Source: Gallionellaceae bacterium
GTDB taxonomy: Bacteria; Pseudomonadota; Gammaproteobacteria; Burkholderiales; Gallionellaceae
Direction: 5' to 3'
Length of the DNA: 38,900 bases
Assembly (NCBI GenBank): GCA_004297065.1
Contig: SCUU01000101.1
Span: 1 to 38,900 of the forward strand
Shown: one piece after another, positions 7,410 through 18,409 of the stretch
How positions within the stretch are numbered: position 1 is the first letter of the stretch
Layout: the number at the start of each line of letters is the position of its first letter
Made by a program: the position numbers and the translations under genes
The notes under the pieces: generated by a model
What the model was told of the DNA's origin: nothing
Database searches by the model: none
The model's input: the letters and a program-made list of their open reading frames with translations, nothing else

Positions 7410-7898
7410 ATGACGGCTTTTGATTATGTGGTACTGGCGATCATCGGCGTATCGGTCGGGTTGGGGTGGTGGCGCGGTTTTGTGTATGAGCTGCTGTCGT
7501 TGCTGGGCTGGGCGGCGGCGTATTTCGTGGCGCGCTTGTTCGCGTCGGAAATAACCCGGTACGTGCCGGACGTTGTGGCATCCGATGTGGCGAAGACGGC
7601 GGTGGCGTATGCGTGCCTATTCATCGGTACTTTGATTGTGAGTGGCATTGTGGCGTGGTCGTTGTCCAAGCTTATCAAGTTCGTCGGACTGGGTTTGATG
7701 GATGGAATGATGGGCGCGCTGTTCGGCCTGTTGCGAGGAATGTTGCTGGTGCTGATTCTGGTGTTGCTGGCCGGGCTGACGGGTTTGCCGCAACAACCTT
7801 TCTGGCGCGACGCATGGTCGAGCCGGTCGCTGCAAAGTGCGGCGCTATTCACCAAATATTTTTTGCCGGAAAATGTGGCGAAAAAAGTGACTTACTAA
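7410..7898 (+). CDS. cvpA: CvpA family membrane protein
   Basis: Inner-membrane protein of 162 residues with about four hydrophobic segments: near residues 3-20, 26-42, 62-84 and 100-120. The CvpA N-terminal pattern is visible (FDYVVLAIIGVSVGLGWWRGFVYELLSLLGW). Colicin V production protein homologues are linked to envelope homeostasis, and their biochemical role is not settled. The gene lies directly before purF, 22 nt apart, the classical cvpA-purF arrangement, so the two are probably co-transcribed. Confidence 0.93.
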   Translation: MTAFDYVVLAIIGVSVGLGWWRGFVYELLSLLGWAAAYFVARLFASEITRYVPDVVASDVAKTAVAYACLFIGTLIVSGIVAWSLSKLIKFVGLGLMDGMMGALFGLLRGMLLVLILVLLAGLTGLPQQPFWRDAWSSRSLQSAALFTKYFLPENVAKKVTY

Positions 7899-7920
7899 CT
7901 AAGGGACTATCGGATAAATC

Positions 7921-9447
7921 ATGTGTGGCATTCTAGGTGTCGTTGCGCAAACCCCCGTCAATCAACTGCTGTATGACGGGTTGCAAGTGTTACAACATCG
8001 CGGGCAGGATGCTGCGGGTATCGCCACGATAGAAGGCAATACCTTCCATCTGCACAAAGGCAACGGCCTCGCACACGATGTGTTCCGCACGCGCAACATG
8101 CGCGCGCTCGCAGGCAATGCGGGCATCGCGCATGTGCGCTATCCCACGGCGGGATCGGCGGTGGATCATAACGAAGCGCAACCGTTCTACGTCAATTCGC
8201 CGTTCGGCATCGTGCTCGGGCACAACGGCAATCTCACCAATACCGCGCAACTGCAAAAAGAGTTGTTCCTCGACGATCTGCGCCATGTGAATACCAATTC
8301 CGATTCCGAAGTGTTGCTGAATGTGCTGGCGCACGAGTTGCAGGTCGAGTGCAAACAACTGCGGCTGGATGCGAAGACGATCTTTGCGGCGGTGTCCGGC
8401 GTGCATCGCCGCTGTCGCGGCGCTTACGCGGTGGTGGCCATGATCGCGGGTTACGGCTTGTTGGCTTTCCGCGACCCTTACGGCATCCGCCCGCTGGTGA
8501 TCGGCAGCAATCAGGCCGGGCACGGTGTCGAATATCTGGTCGCGTCGGAAAGCGTGGCGCTGGATACGCTGGGTTTCAAGTTCATGCGCGACGTGGCACC
8601 CGGTGAGGCGGTGTTCATCGACTTCAACGGCAACTTCCATAGCCAGCAATGCGCGGCCAACCCCGTGCTCAATCCCTGCATCTTCGAGTATGTTTACTTG
8701 GCGCGTCCCGATTCTTTGATCGACGGTATCTCGGTGTACGAGACGCGTTTGAACATGGGCGAATACCTTGCGGATAAGCTCGAGCGCGTGTGGCCGGATC
8801 ACGACATCGACGTGATTATCCCTATCCCCGATTCCAGCCGCCCGAGTGCGTTGCAGATGGCGAACCGTCTCGGCATCCCCTTCCGCGAAGGTTTTGTGAA
8901 AAACCGCTACATCGGTCGCACCTTCATCATGCCGGGGCAGGCGATGCGCAAAAAATCCGTGCGCCAGAAACTCAATGCCATCAGCGTCGAGTTCAAAGAC
9001 AAGAACGTGTTGCTGGTGGATGACTCCATCGTGCGCGGCACGACCAGCCGCGAGATCGTGCAGATGGCGCGCGATGCCGGCGCGCGCAAAGTGTATTTCG
9101 CTTCCGCCGCACCTCCGGTGAAGTATCCCAACGTGTACGGTATCGACATGCCCAGCCGCAAAGAGCTTATCGCCACAGGACGTACCGAGGAAGAGATTTG
9201 CCGCGAGATCAGTGCCGACCGCATCATTTACCAAGACTTGGCCGATCTGAAGGCCGCGGTGCAGAAGCGCAATCCGGCGATCACCAAATTCGATTGCGCT
9301 TGTTTCGACGGCGAATACATCACCGGCGACATCACGGCGGAATATCTGGATCGTGTCGAAGCATCGCGTGTGGGCGGCAAGGCCAACAAAGAGCCGGACG
9401 ACGACCAGATGGAGTTGGATTTGGCGATGAGCGCGTCTTCGATGTAA
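7921..9447 (+). CDS. purF: Amidophosphoribosyltransferase
   Basis: First committed enzyme of purine synthesis: glutamine plus PRPP gives 5-phosphoribosylamine. The mature N-terminal nucleophile Cys2 follows Met directly (MCGILGVV), as in the class II glutamine amidotransferases. HRGQDAAGI and the HNGNLTN ammonia-site motif follow. The PRPP loop [14 protein letters not shown] is at about residues 363-376. Length (508) is as expected for the E. coli-type enzyme without a long propeptide. The gene closes the trpF-purF cluster. In E. coli purF is repressed by PurR, but no clear PurR palindrome was identified here. Confidence 0.97.
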   Translation: MCGILGVVAQTPVNQLLYDGLQVLQHRGQDAAGIATIEGNTFHLHKGNGLAHDVFRTRNMRALAGNAGIAHVRYPTAGSAVDHNEAQPFYVNSPFGIVLGHNGNLTNTAQLQKELFLDDLRHVNTNSDSEVLLNVLAHELQVECKQLRLDAKTIFAAVSGVHRRCRGAYAVVAMIAGYGLLAFRDPYGIRPLVIGSNQAGHGVEYLVASESVALDTLGFKFMRDVAPGEAVFIDFNGNFHSQQCAANPVLNPCIFEYVYLARPDSLIDGISVYETRLNMGEYLADKLERVWPDHDIDVIIPIPDSSRPSALQMANRLGIPFREGFVKNRYIGRTFIMPGQAMRKKSVRQKLNAISVEFKDKNVLLVDDSIVRGTTSREIVQMARDAGARKVYFASAAPPVKYPNVYGIDMPSRKELIATGRTEEEICREISADRIIYQDLADLKAAVQKRNPAITKFDCACFDGEYITGDITAEYLDRVEASRVGGKANKEPDDDQMELDLAMSASSM

Positions 9448-9492
9448 GTTGACTGTTCGCGGCGGGGAGTGCTACTTTCCGTCTGCGCCGAT

Positions 9493-9522
9493 TTGAGGAA
9501 CAGCTTGCGGGCGCATTATAAA
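9493..9522 (+). promoter_or_regulatory. Probable sigma70 promoter before the paiB-like/metZ genes
   Basis: TTGAGG (9493-9498) and TATAAA (9517-9522) are spaced 18 bp apart between purF and the next gene. The predicted start is near 9529, only about 13 nt before the terminator hairpin at 9542, so transcripts from here would read a hairpin and T-run in their leader. Confidence 0.5.
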
Positions 9523-9541
9523 TACAGCTAAAGCGGGGGAG

Positions 9542-9574
9542 ACCCGGTTTAGCGCTAAGCTTTCCGGGTTTTTT
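9542..9574 (+). terminator. Rho-independent terminator, purF end or leader attenuator
   Basis: ACCCGG (9542-9547) pairs with CCGGGT (9564-9569) around an inner TTAGCGCTAA palindrome and is followed by a T-run (9569-9574). It can serve as the purF terminator. Because a good promoter lies just upstream, it may also attenuate the following genes. A competing 6-bp pairing (GCTAAA 9527-9532 with TTTAGC 9548-9553) would share its loop bases. Confidence 0.7.
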
Positions 9575-9590
9575 GTTCGTGAGGTGTCGA

Positions 9591-10211
9591 ATGTACATTC
9601 CAGAACATTTTGCTGAAACCGATTTGCCGAGGCTACATGAATTTATGCGGCAGCACAGTTTTGCGACGCTGGTTACCCAGCACGATGGTCTGCCGTTTGC
9701 CAGCCATTTGCCGCTGCTGTTGGAGCGCAGTACTGGTACGCACGGTACGTTGCTGGGGCATATGGCGCGCAACAACGAGCAGTGGCGCGACTTTGCGGAT
9801 GGCGCAGAAGTATTGGTGATATTTCAAGGGGCACATGCTTATGTGTCGCCGAGTTGGTATGAGCCGAACCCGATGTCGGTGCCGACTTGGAATTTTACGG
9901 CGGTGCATGCTTACGGCAAGGCGCGCATTTTGTCGGAAGATGAGTTGCTCGCAACTTTGCATCAACTGGTGGATGAAAATGAACGCGCGTTTGCGTCGCC
10001 TTGGAAACTGGAGTTTACTCAAGCAATGCGAGAGCGAATGTTGGGGGCTATTGTTGGTTTTGAAATCGGGCTGAACCGTATCGAGGGGAAGTTCAAGCTG
10101 AGCCAAAACCGTAGCGGGCAAGACAGGAAAAATGTGATCGCACAGTTGCAGCAAAGTGCGTATGGAAAAGAGATTGCCCGGTGGATGAGCAAAGCGTTAG
10201 AGAGGGAATAG
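9591..10211 (+). CDS. PaiB-like FMN-binding negative transcriptional regulator
   Basis: A 206-residue protein with the PaiB-family pattern: the MYIPEHFAE N-terminus, the split-barrel FMN-binding core (LPFASHLPLLLE ... GHMARNNEQW), and VIFQGAHAYVSPSWY, which is diagnostic of the family. A conserved VPTWNFTAVHAYG segment and a C-terminal GFEIGLNRIEGKFKLSQNR follow. PaiB proteins have been reported as regulators of sporulation and protease genes in Bacillus; in proteobacteria their role is unclear and a flavin-dependent enzyme activity is possible. I start at ATG 9591, which has GAGGTG upstream. The gene ends 4 nt before metZ, so the two are likely one operon. Confidence 0.88.
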   Translation: MYIPEHFAETDLPRLHEFMRQHSFATLVTQHDGLPFASHLPLLLERSTGTHGTLLGHMARNNEQWRDFADGAEVLVIFQGAHAYVSPSWYEPNPMSVPTWNFTAVHAYGKARILSEDELLATLHQLVDENERAFASPWKLEFTQAMRERMLGAIVGFEIGLNRIEGKFKLSQNRSGQDRKNVIAQLQQSAYGKEIARWMSKALERE

Positions 10212-10215
10212 CCAA

Positions 10216-11385
10216 ATGCCAGAAGAAAATTATCAGTTGGAAACACTGGCCGTGCGCGCGGGCAGTGTGCATAGCCAGTTCCACGAGCACAGCGAGGCAT
10301 TGTTTCTCACCTCCAGCTTTGTGTTCGACAGCGCGGAGCAGGCGGCCAAGCGCTTCATCGGCGAAGAACCGGGCAACATCTATGCGCGCTTCACCAATCC
10401 GACCGTCACCATGTTCGAGGAGCGTCTGGCCGCCCTGGAGGGGGCGGAACAATGCGTGGCGACATCGAGCGGCATGGCCGCCATCCTGTCTACCTGCATG
10501 GGCTTGCTGAAGGCGGGCGACCACGTGGTCGCATCGCAGAGTATCTTCGGCTCTACGGTGAATATGTTCAACAACGTGTTCAAGAAGTTCGGCGTGGATA
10601 CGACGTTTGTTTCTGCGACCGACGTGGACGAGTGGCAGGCGGCGGTGCGTCCCAATACCAAGCTGTTCTTTCTGGAGACGCCGTCCAATCCGCTCACCGA
10701 GATATCCGACATCGCGGCGATTGCGGCTGTGGCTAAAGGTTGCGGCGCCTTGCTGGCCGTGGACAACTGTTTCTGCACGCCTATATTGCAACGCCCGCTG
10801 GAACTGGGCGCGGACATCGTGATCCATTCCGCCACCAAGTACATCGACGGTCAGGGGCGCGTGTTGGGCGGTGCGGTGCTGGGCGGCAAAAAACTGATGG
10901 AGCCGGTGTATGGTTTCCTGCGCACTACCGGCCCGACCATGAGCGCGTTCAATGCGTGGGTGTTCCTGAAAGGTCTGGAGACGCTCAAGTTGCGCATGGA
11001 CGCACACAGCGCGAATGCCTTGGAGTTGGCTCGTTGGCTGGAGCAGCAGCCCAATGTGGCGCGCGTGTTCTATCCCGGTCTGCCGTCGCATCCGCAACAT
11101 GCACTGGCGCTGAAGCAGCAGAAGACCGGCGGCGGCATCGTGGCGTTCGAGGTAAAGGGCGGCAAGGCTGCGGCGTGGAAGATTATCGACAATACCAAGA
11201 TGTTGTCCATCACCGCCAATCTGGGTGACACCAAGACCACCATCACGCATCCGGCGACGACCACGCATGCACGCATTTCGCCGGAAGCACGTGCGGCGGC
11301 GGGCATCAGCGATGGCTTGCTGCGTATCGCTGTAGGACTCGAAGCAGTAGTGGATATTCAGAACGATCTGGCGCGCGGGCTGTAA
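10216..11385 (+). CDS. metZ: O-succinylhomoserine sulfhydrylase
   Basis: PLP enzyme of the Cys/Met metabolism family that makes homocysteine directly from O-succinylhomoserine and sulfide, bypassing cystathionine. Visible features are YARFTNPTVTMFE, the cofactor-binding SSGMAAI, the substrate-side ETPSNPLTEI, the PLP lysine Lys208 in HSATKYIDG, and LGDTKTTITHPATTTH near the C-terminus. The 389-residue length and the VRAGSVHSQFHEHSEA N-terminus favour MetZ over MetB or MetC. It sits downstream of purF, the usual purF-metZ neighbourhood of Pseudomonas and many betaproteobacteria. The next gene starts 2 nt after the stop. Relatives differ in preference for acetyl- or succinyl-homoserine, so substrate is by similarity. 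Confidence 0.93.
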   Translation: MPEENYQLETLAVRAGSVHSQFHEHSEALFLTSSFVFDSAEQAAKRFIGEEPGNIYARFTNPTVTMFEERLAALEGAEQCVATSSGMAAILSTCMGLLKAGDHVVASQSIFGSTVNMFNNVFKKFGVDTTFVSATDVDEWQAAVRPNTKLFFLETPSNPLTEISDIAAIAAVAKGCGALLAVDNCFCTPILQRPLELGADIVIHSATKYIDGQGRVLGGAVLGGKKLMEPVYGFLRTTGPTMSAFNAWVFLKGLETLKLRMDAHSANALELARWLEQQPNVARVFYPGLPSHPQHALALKQQKTGGGIVAFEVKGGKAAAWKIIDNTKMLSITANLGDTKTTITHPATTTHARISPEARAAAGISDGLLRIAVGLEAVVDIQNDLARGL

Positions 11386-11387
11386 GC

Positions 11388-11879
11388 GTGAGCGAGTTGG
11401 CGCAGCAGGTCGGTGAGGCGCTCAAGGCGCAGGGCTTGATGCTGGCGACGGCGGAGTCCTGTACCGGCGGCGGCATCGCGCAGGCGCTCACCGACATCTC
11501 GGGTAGTTCCGCTTGGTTCGAGCGCGGTTTTGTGACCTATGCCAACGCGGCCAAAGTCGAGATGCTGGGCGTGCGGCAATCCACGCTGGATGCCCACGGT
11601 GCGGTGTCCGCAGCGACGGTGCGGGAGATGGTGGCAGGTGCTTTGGCGCATAGCCATGCCCATATCGCCGTGGCTGTGAGCGGCGTCGCAGGCCCTACCG
11701 GCGGGACGCCGGAAAAGCCTGTGGGTACGGTGTGGTTCGGCTGGGCATCACGCAACAGCGGGGCGCATGCACGTTTGCATCAACTATCCGGCGACCGTGC
11801 TGCCGTGCGGGCGCAGTCCGTGGACATTGCCCTGCAAGGGGTGCTCGACCTGCTGGCGAGTCGCACGGAAACTGCCTGA
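11388..11879 (+). CDS. pncC: CinA C-terminal-type nicotinamide-nucleotide amidohydrolase
   Basis: A 163-residue stand-alone CinA C-terminal domain, which deamidates NMN to nicotinate mononucleotide in the pyridine-nucleotide salvage cycle. Family motifs are clear: LATAESCTGGGIAQALTDISGSS, GFVTYANAAKVEMLGV, VAVSGVAGPTGGTPEKPVGTVWFG. The start is GTG at 11388, 2 nt after the metZ stop. The N-terminal COG1058 domain found in longer CinA proteins is absent. Being directly upstream of recA is a widespread arrangement. It may share a message with recA, though an 81-bp gap containing a candidate operator separates them. Confidence 0.93.
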   Translation: MSELAQQVGEALKAQGLMLATAESCTGGGIAQALTDISGSSAWFERGFVTYANAAKVEMLGVRQSTLDAHGAVSAATVREMVAGALAHSHAHIAVAVSGVAGPTGGTPEKPVGTVWFGWASRNSGAHARLHQLSGDRAAVRAQSVDIALQGVLDLLASRTETA

Positions 11880-11888
11880 ATCAAAAAA

Positions 11889-11902
11889 AGAACGAACGTT
11901 CT
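11889..11902. promoter_or_regulatory. Candidate LexA-type operator upstream of recA
   Basis: AGAAC (11889-11893) and GTTCT (11898-11902) are perfect inverted half-sites spaced by 4 nt, the geometry of the Gram-positive GAAC-N4-GTTC SOS box, 59 bp before the recA ATG. A CTGT half-site of the E. coli-type box overlaps at 11901-11904, but its partner (expected ACAG) is poor. Functional assignment is inference. Confidence 0.4.
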
Positions 11903-11960
11903 GTACAAGTGCAAGTTGATGTGCAACAATCTGCCATCAAATTTTGAAAGGGGAAACACC

Positions 11961-13052
11961 ATGGATGAGAACAAAAGCAAGGCGCTCGCAGCGGCGCTGA
12001 GCCAGATCGAAAAGCAGTTCGGCAAGGGCTCCATCATGCGCTTGGGCGAGAGCGAAGTGGGCAGGGATATTCAGGTGGTTTCCACCGGGTCGCTGGGGTT
12101 GGACATCGCGCTAGGCGTGGGCGGTTTGCCGCGCGGTCGCGTGATCGAAATCTACGGCCCGGAATCTTCCGGCAAGACGACGCTGACCTTGCAAGTGATC
12201 GCCGAAATGCAAAAGATGGGCGGCACAGCCGCCTTCATCGACGCGGAGCACGCGCTTGATCCGACTTACGCGCAGAAGTTGGGCGTGAAGGTGGAAGACC
12301 TGTTGATCTCCCAGCCTGACAACGGCGAACAGGCATTGGAGATCGTCGATATGCTGGTGCGCTCCGGCTCTGTGGATATTGTGATTATCGACTCCGTCGC
12401 CGCGCTGACTCCGAAGGCCGAGATCGAAGGCGAAATGGGCGATGCGCAAATGGGCTTGCATGCCCGTTTGATGTCGCAAGCCTTGCGCAAACTCACGGCC
12501 AACATCAATCGCTCCAACACCATGGTCATCTTCATCAACCAGATCCGCATGAAGATCGGCGTGATGTTTGGCAACCCGGAAACCACCACCGGCGGTAACG
12601 CGCTCAAGTTTTACGCCTCTGTGCGTATGGACATCCGCCGTACCGGCGCGATCAAGAAGGGCGACGAGGTCATCGGCAACGAAACCCGCGTCAAAGTGGT
12701 GAAGAACAAGGTGGCGCCTCCGTTCAAGGAAGCGAATTTCGACATCCTCTACGGGGAAGGCATCTCGCGCGAAGGCGAGGTCATCGAATTGGGTGTGTTG
12801 CACAAGCTGATCGAAAAGTCCGGTGCCTGGTACGCCTACAAGGGCGAGAAGATCGGCCAGGGCAAGGACAACGCCCGCGAGTTCCTGAAAAACAATCCCG
12901 ACATCGCCATCGAGATCGAGAACAAAGTGCGCGAAGCCTTGGGCGTGGCGCTGATCGAGACAGCCGAAAAACCGGCAGGCAAAGCCTCCAAAGCAAGCGC
13001 GAAAGCCCCCGAAAAACTTTTGGGCGGGCACCCGGGTGAGGAAAAAGCCTGA
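11961..13052 (+). CDS. recA: Recombinase A
   Basis: ATP-dependent strand-exchange protein and coprotease for LexA. The start is ATG 11961 ([21 protein letters not shown]), with AAGGGGAAA upstream. The Walker A site GPESSGKTT is at 66-74, followed by the conserved FIDAEHALD, the Walker B region [14 protein letters not shown], loop L1 with [17 protein letters not shown], and L2 with the [17 protein letters not shown] neighbourhood. The 363-residue length includes a Lys/Ala-rich C-terminal tail of about 20 residues ([16 protein letters not shown]). This is more basic than the acidic tail of E. coli RecA, which may affect its autoregulation; that is inference. recX overlaps the end by 17 nt. Confidence 0.98.
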   Translation: MDENKSKALAAALSQIEKQFGKGSIMRLGESEVGRDIQVVSTGSLGLDIALGVGGLPRGRVIEIYGPESSGKTTLTLQVIAEMQKMGGTAAFIDAEHALDPTYAQKLGVKVEDLLISQPDNGEQALEIVDMLVRSGSVDIVIIDSVAALTPKAEIEGEMGDAQMGLHARLMSQALRKLTANINRSNTMVIFINQIRMKIGVMFGNPETTTGGNALKFYASVRMDIRRTGAIKKGDEVIGNETRVKVVKNKVAPPFKEANFDILYGEGISREGEVIELGVLHKLIEKSGAWYAYKGEKIGQGKDNAREFLKNNPDIAIEIENKVREALGVALIETAEKPAGKASKASAKAPEKLLGGHPGEEKA

Positions 13053-13497
13053 GTTAAGCCTGCGCACGCGCGCCCTGCGCTATTTGGCGCGGCGCGAGCA
13101 TAGCCGGGCAGAACTACACAGCAAGCTGCAACCGTATGTACAGGAAGGCGAAGACGTCGAAGCCGTGCTGGACGAGCTGGAAAAGCGCAACTGGCTGTCC
13201 GACGCGCGGGCGGCGAACTTGCTGGTGGATAGCAAACGCAGTCGCTTCGGCAGTCAGCGCATCGCGCACGAACTGCGCCAGAAAGGCATTGCGGATAGCC
13301 TTATCGAACAAGCCATGCCGCAACTGAAAGAGACTGAACTGGAGGCTGCACGCGAAGTGTGGCAACGGAAGTTCGGTATCGCGTCTCAAGACGCCAAAGA
13401 AAAAGCCAAGCAGATGCGCTTCATGCAGTCGCGCGGCTTTTCCATGGAGGTCATCTTCAAGGTGCTATGCAGCCACGGTACCGTCGGGGACGAATGA
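13036..13497 (+). CDS. recX: Regulatory protein RecX
   Basis: Small modulator that binds RecA filaments and limits recombinase activity. The GTG at 13036 starts inside the recA 3' end, giving a 17-nt overlap and likely translational coupling at lower yield, as in other recA-recX pairs. The 153-residue protein is helical, with the RecX triplicated three-helix pattern: [20 protein letters not shown], then [41 protein letters not shown], then [20 protein letters not shown]. It is followed after 80 bp by the alaS promoter region. Confidence 0.95.
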   Translation: MRKKPELSLRTRALRYLARREHSRAELHSKLQPYVQEGEDVEAVLDELEKRNWLSDARAANLLVDSKRSRFGSQRIAHELRQKGIADSLIEQAMPQLKETELEAAREVWQRKFGIASQDAKEKAKQMRFMQSRGFSMEVIFKVLCSHGTVGDE

Positions 13498-13530
13498 CGC
13501 CCGTAGTGTGAGTAGCCATGCCCGGCATGG

Positions 13531-13536
13531 TATGAT
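13531..13536 (+). promoter_or_regulatory. Extended -10 of the probable alaS promoter
   Basis: TGGTATGAT (13528-13536) is an extended -10 (TGn + TATGAT) 42 bp before the alaS ATG. A -35 match is weak, as is common for extended -10 promoters. Confidence 0.45.
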
Positions 13537-13577
13537 GCGCGCCGTTTTCGAGCCATATTTGATACCGAGGGTGCGCA

Positions 13578-16463
<2,886 letters not shown>

Positions 16464-16599
16464 ACGGATTTGCACCGGATGAGTTGCTACTCTAACTACT
16501 TCTTTCAACTGGCTGTTTTGCAATAAATATTTGCATTGCTCTAAAAATCGTAGTACGGTATTGTCGTATTCGAAGCAGGTGCATCATTATTTAGTGCGG

Positions 16600-16636
16600 A
16601 AAAGCGCGTATTTTCATTATTTGGAATACGCGTTTT
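16600..16636 (+). promoter_or_regulatory. Hairpin in the leader of the response-regulator gene
   Basis: AAAAGCGCGTATT (16600-16612) and AATACGCGTTTT (16625-16636) pair with one bulged base around a 12-nt loop. The hairpin ends 4 nt before the ribosome site GGGAGAG (16641) and could influence translation. The rest of the 189-bp alaS/response-regulator gap shows nothing else convincing. Confidence 0.5.
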
Positions 16637-16652
16637 GCTTGGGAGAGAAACG

Positions 16653-17105
16653 TTGAAAGCAGTGAACTCAAATCTACAGACCATCCTGTTGGTGGAAGAT
16701 GAACCGAGTGAAATTGCGTGCGCACACGAGGCCTGCGCGTTGTGCGAACCATCGATTCGTCTGGTGGTCGTGGATGATAGTGTGGAAGCCTTGGCGTGGT
16801 TGTCGCGCAATACCGAGGTCAGGAATCCCCTGCCGAGATTGATTCTGCTGGACTTGAAGTTGCCCAAACTGAGCGGTCTTGCCGTATTGCGCCGGTTGCG
16901 TATGGATGCCAGCACGCAGGATTTACCCATCATCGTGTTTTCAGAAACTTGCGCGCAATCCGATATATTGTTGAGTTACCAGATCGGTGCGAACAGTTTT
17001 GTGAGCAAGCCTGCGGATATCAATCAATTTCAAGAACTGTTGCGCGAGCTGGCCGCCTATTGGTTGCAGCCGCGCCAGCGCAAGCTGGCTTTCGCCACGC
17101 AGTAA
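16653..17105 (+). CDS. Single-domain response regulator (Rcp1-like receiver)
   Basis: A stand-alone CheY/Rcp1-like receiver of 150 residues, with no output domain. Receiver residues are intact: acidic pair Glu15/Asp16 (ILLVEDEP), phospho-acceptor Asp67 (LILLDLKLPKLSG), Ser97 in place of Thr (IIVFSE) and Lys119 (FVSKPAD). I choose the TTG at 16653 as start because GGGAGAG lies 6 nt upstream. An in-frame GTG at 16662 is possible but poorly spaced. No histidine kinase is adjacent, so its partner is elsewhere. It would relay a phosphoryl signal by protein interaction. The insertion of an extended alpha-beta segment before the phospho-Asp resembles the Rcp1 subfamily that partners phytochrome-like or PAS kinases. 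Confidence 0.88.
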   Translation: MKAVNSNLQTILLVEDEPSEIACAHEACALCEPSIRLVVVDDSVEALAWLSRNTEVRNPLPRLILLDLKLPKLSGLAVLRRLRMDASTQDLPIIVFSETCAQSDILLSYQIGANSFVSKPADINQFQELLRELAAYWLQPRQRKLAFATQ

Positions 17106-17117
17106 TCCCAAGCACCT

Positions 17118-17250
17118 TTATTTAAAAGGGTAGCTGCAAGTTTGAATTTGCAGCAACAGCACGCGGCGAAAATCTTCCCGCATCCGTTTAAGCGCAGCTT
17201 TATCATCCGCTTCAAAGCGCAGCACGATCACTGGCGCGGCGTTGCTGGAA
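17118..17250 (-). pseudogene. Displaced 3' fragment of a phosphomannomutase gene
   Basis: Read on the minus strand, this segment encodes SSNAAPVIVLRFEADDKA, AALKRMREDFRRV and a stop at 17120-17118. It aligns with the last 40 or so residues of the intact phosphomannomutase at 20117-21493 (SNTTPVIVLRFEADTEAALRRIQEDFRKV). Both share an identical 22-bp stretch (17215-17236 and 20211-20232). It begins 8 bp after the LuxR-type gene stop, with no upstream coding portion, so it cannot be expressed on its own. The two 3' ends are direct repeats about 3 kb apart and bracket the LuxR/lipoprotein block. Confidence 0.85.
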
Positions 17251-17257
17251 CTTGTTC

Positions 17258-18229
17258 TCAATTGTTGTTTACGAGGCGCGCCAGTTCTATTTTGCTGGTG
17301 ACACTCAGCTTGATATAAATATGCTGCAAGTGGTTGCGCACGGTCACCGGGGCTATATGCAAGGCATCGGCGATTGCGCGGTAATCCGCACCCTTGGCGA
17401 ACAGAGAGGCCACATCACGCTCGCGAGTGCTTAGCACATCGATTGCCGATGTTTTTCTGGCGTTGAGAAGTTCCAGGTTGTTGAGCGTTTCAACTGAAAT
17501 GACAGTATGGCGACCGGCATAACGGCGTGGGTTGTTGCCGGATAACGTTTTTAGCAACTCGGCCGGCAATTGCGGCCCATTCCACTCTGGCCATTCGGCG
17601 AGCATGAACCCGGTGAAATTCCGGTCGGTGTTGTACAGCATGCCCTTGCTGTCGCAAATCGCCTGTCCGTGACTGGGTTGCGCTTCATTGTTGCGGGCGG
17701 AATTCACAAAACCGAAGCGGTTGATGTTCCAGGCTTCTGCAAGATGCGGCGTCAAGTTCTGTTTGAGCAGTCTCTGGGTCTCGGTAAACGGCTGTCCGGG
17801 ATCGGCGCGATAGAAAGATACTGCCGTATACAATCGCAAAATCGGCGTTGAGATCATTGTCATCAAGGTATGTTCCATGCCATAGCGTCTGATGTGAGCC
17901 ATCATGTCGGTGCTCAATCGCGCTTGCCAGCTGGAATCGGAGCCTAAAGCGGCATTGACCGTTCGCCCCAGATTGTTGAATGCTTCATAGATAAGCGTGT
18001 CGCGAGGCTTGATGTGCCTCCATTTTTCCATCATGTCGAGCGGCTGGCGGTAAACAAAAATTGCGTGAGGCGTTGCGCCCTCCGGCCCTATTACACCTGT
18101 TGCCCACAGGGCGGAATCAAACGCCAGTTTTTCTCGTACCGCGTCCAGAACACGTGTTTGAAATTCCGCAGCCGGCGCATCCTGAGCCAGGCGATAGAGT
18201 TCGAGCAGCAAGTCGCTAAAAATTTTCAT
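17258..18229 (-). CDS. LuxR-family transcriptional regulator
   Basis: A 323-residue protein whose C-terminus (residues about 263-320) is a LuxR/NarL helix-turn-helix: LSTRERDVASLFAKGADYRA, IADALHIAPVTVRNHLQ, then a conserved HIYIKLSVTSKIELARLV. The N-terminal 250 residues are not a receiver domain, since no phospho-Asp pattern is seen, nor a recognisable acyl-homoserine-lactone domain. They look like a PAS/GAF-type sensor fold, ligand unknown. The start is taken as ATG 18229; a TTG 12 nt earlier is also possible and neither has a strong ribosome site. It is divergent from the lipoprotein gene with 180 bp between, which suggests it controls that gene. Base composition is lower in GC than the surrounding housekeeping genes. 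Confidence 0.88.
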   Translation of the reverse strand: MKIFSDLLLELYRLAQDAPAAEFQTRVLDAVREKLAFDSALWATGVIGPEGATPHAIFVYRQPLDMMEKWRHIKPRDTLIYEAFNNLGRTVNAALGSDSSWQARLSTDMMAHIRRYGMEHTLMTMISTPILRLYTAVSFYRADPGQPFTETQRLLKQNLTPHLAEAWNINRFGFVNSARNNEAQPSHGQAICDSKGMLYNTDRNFTGFMLAEWPEWNGPQLPAELLKTLSGNNPRRYAGRHTVISVETLNNLELLNARKTSAIDVLSTRERDVASLFAKGADYRAIADALHIAPVTVRNHLQHIYIKLSVTSKIELARLVNNN

Positions 18230-18268
18230 TGCAATATCCAAGACGGCAACGGGCTGCCTAATTTTACA

Positions 18269-18288
18269 AATGATGCTTATGCATCATT
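18269..18288. promoter_or_regulatory. Dyad in the divergent LuxR/lipoprotein promoter region
   Basis: AATGATGC (18269-18276) and GCATCATT (18281-18288) are perfect 8-bp inverted half-sites around TTAT, 40 bp upstream of the LuxR-type gene. The size and symmetry fit an HTH-dimer operator, but no experimental link is known. A second inverted pair, AGCCTAGC (18342-18349) and GCTAGGCT (18368-18375), lies closer to the lipoprotein start. Confidence 0.4.
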
Positions 18289-18409
18289 GTCGCAACGAGA
18301 ATCCATCCGTTCTAATGGCAACAACCAAGAGCCTCTCAGAAAGCCTAGCACAATGTCCCGAGATGCCGCTAGGCTGGTTCGGACAACCATGACAAAAGGG
18401 GGAAATCAA

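Noticed and set aside
12111-13067. A 318-codon open frame antisense to recA
   Set aside because: It is a codon-bias shadow of recA: His/Asp-rich composition, no family resemblance, and recA is unmistakable on the other strand.
18014-18409. N-terminal extension of the lipoprotein gene to 18014
   Set aside because: It overlaps the LuxR-type gene antisense; the ATG at 18410 has a strong ribosome site and begins a proper lipoprotein signal peptide.
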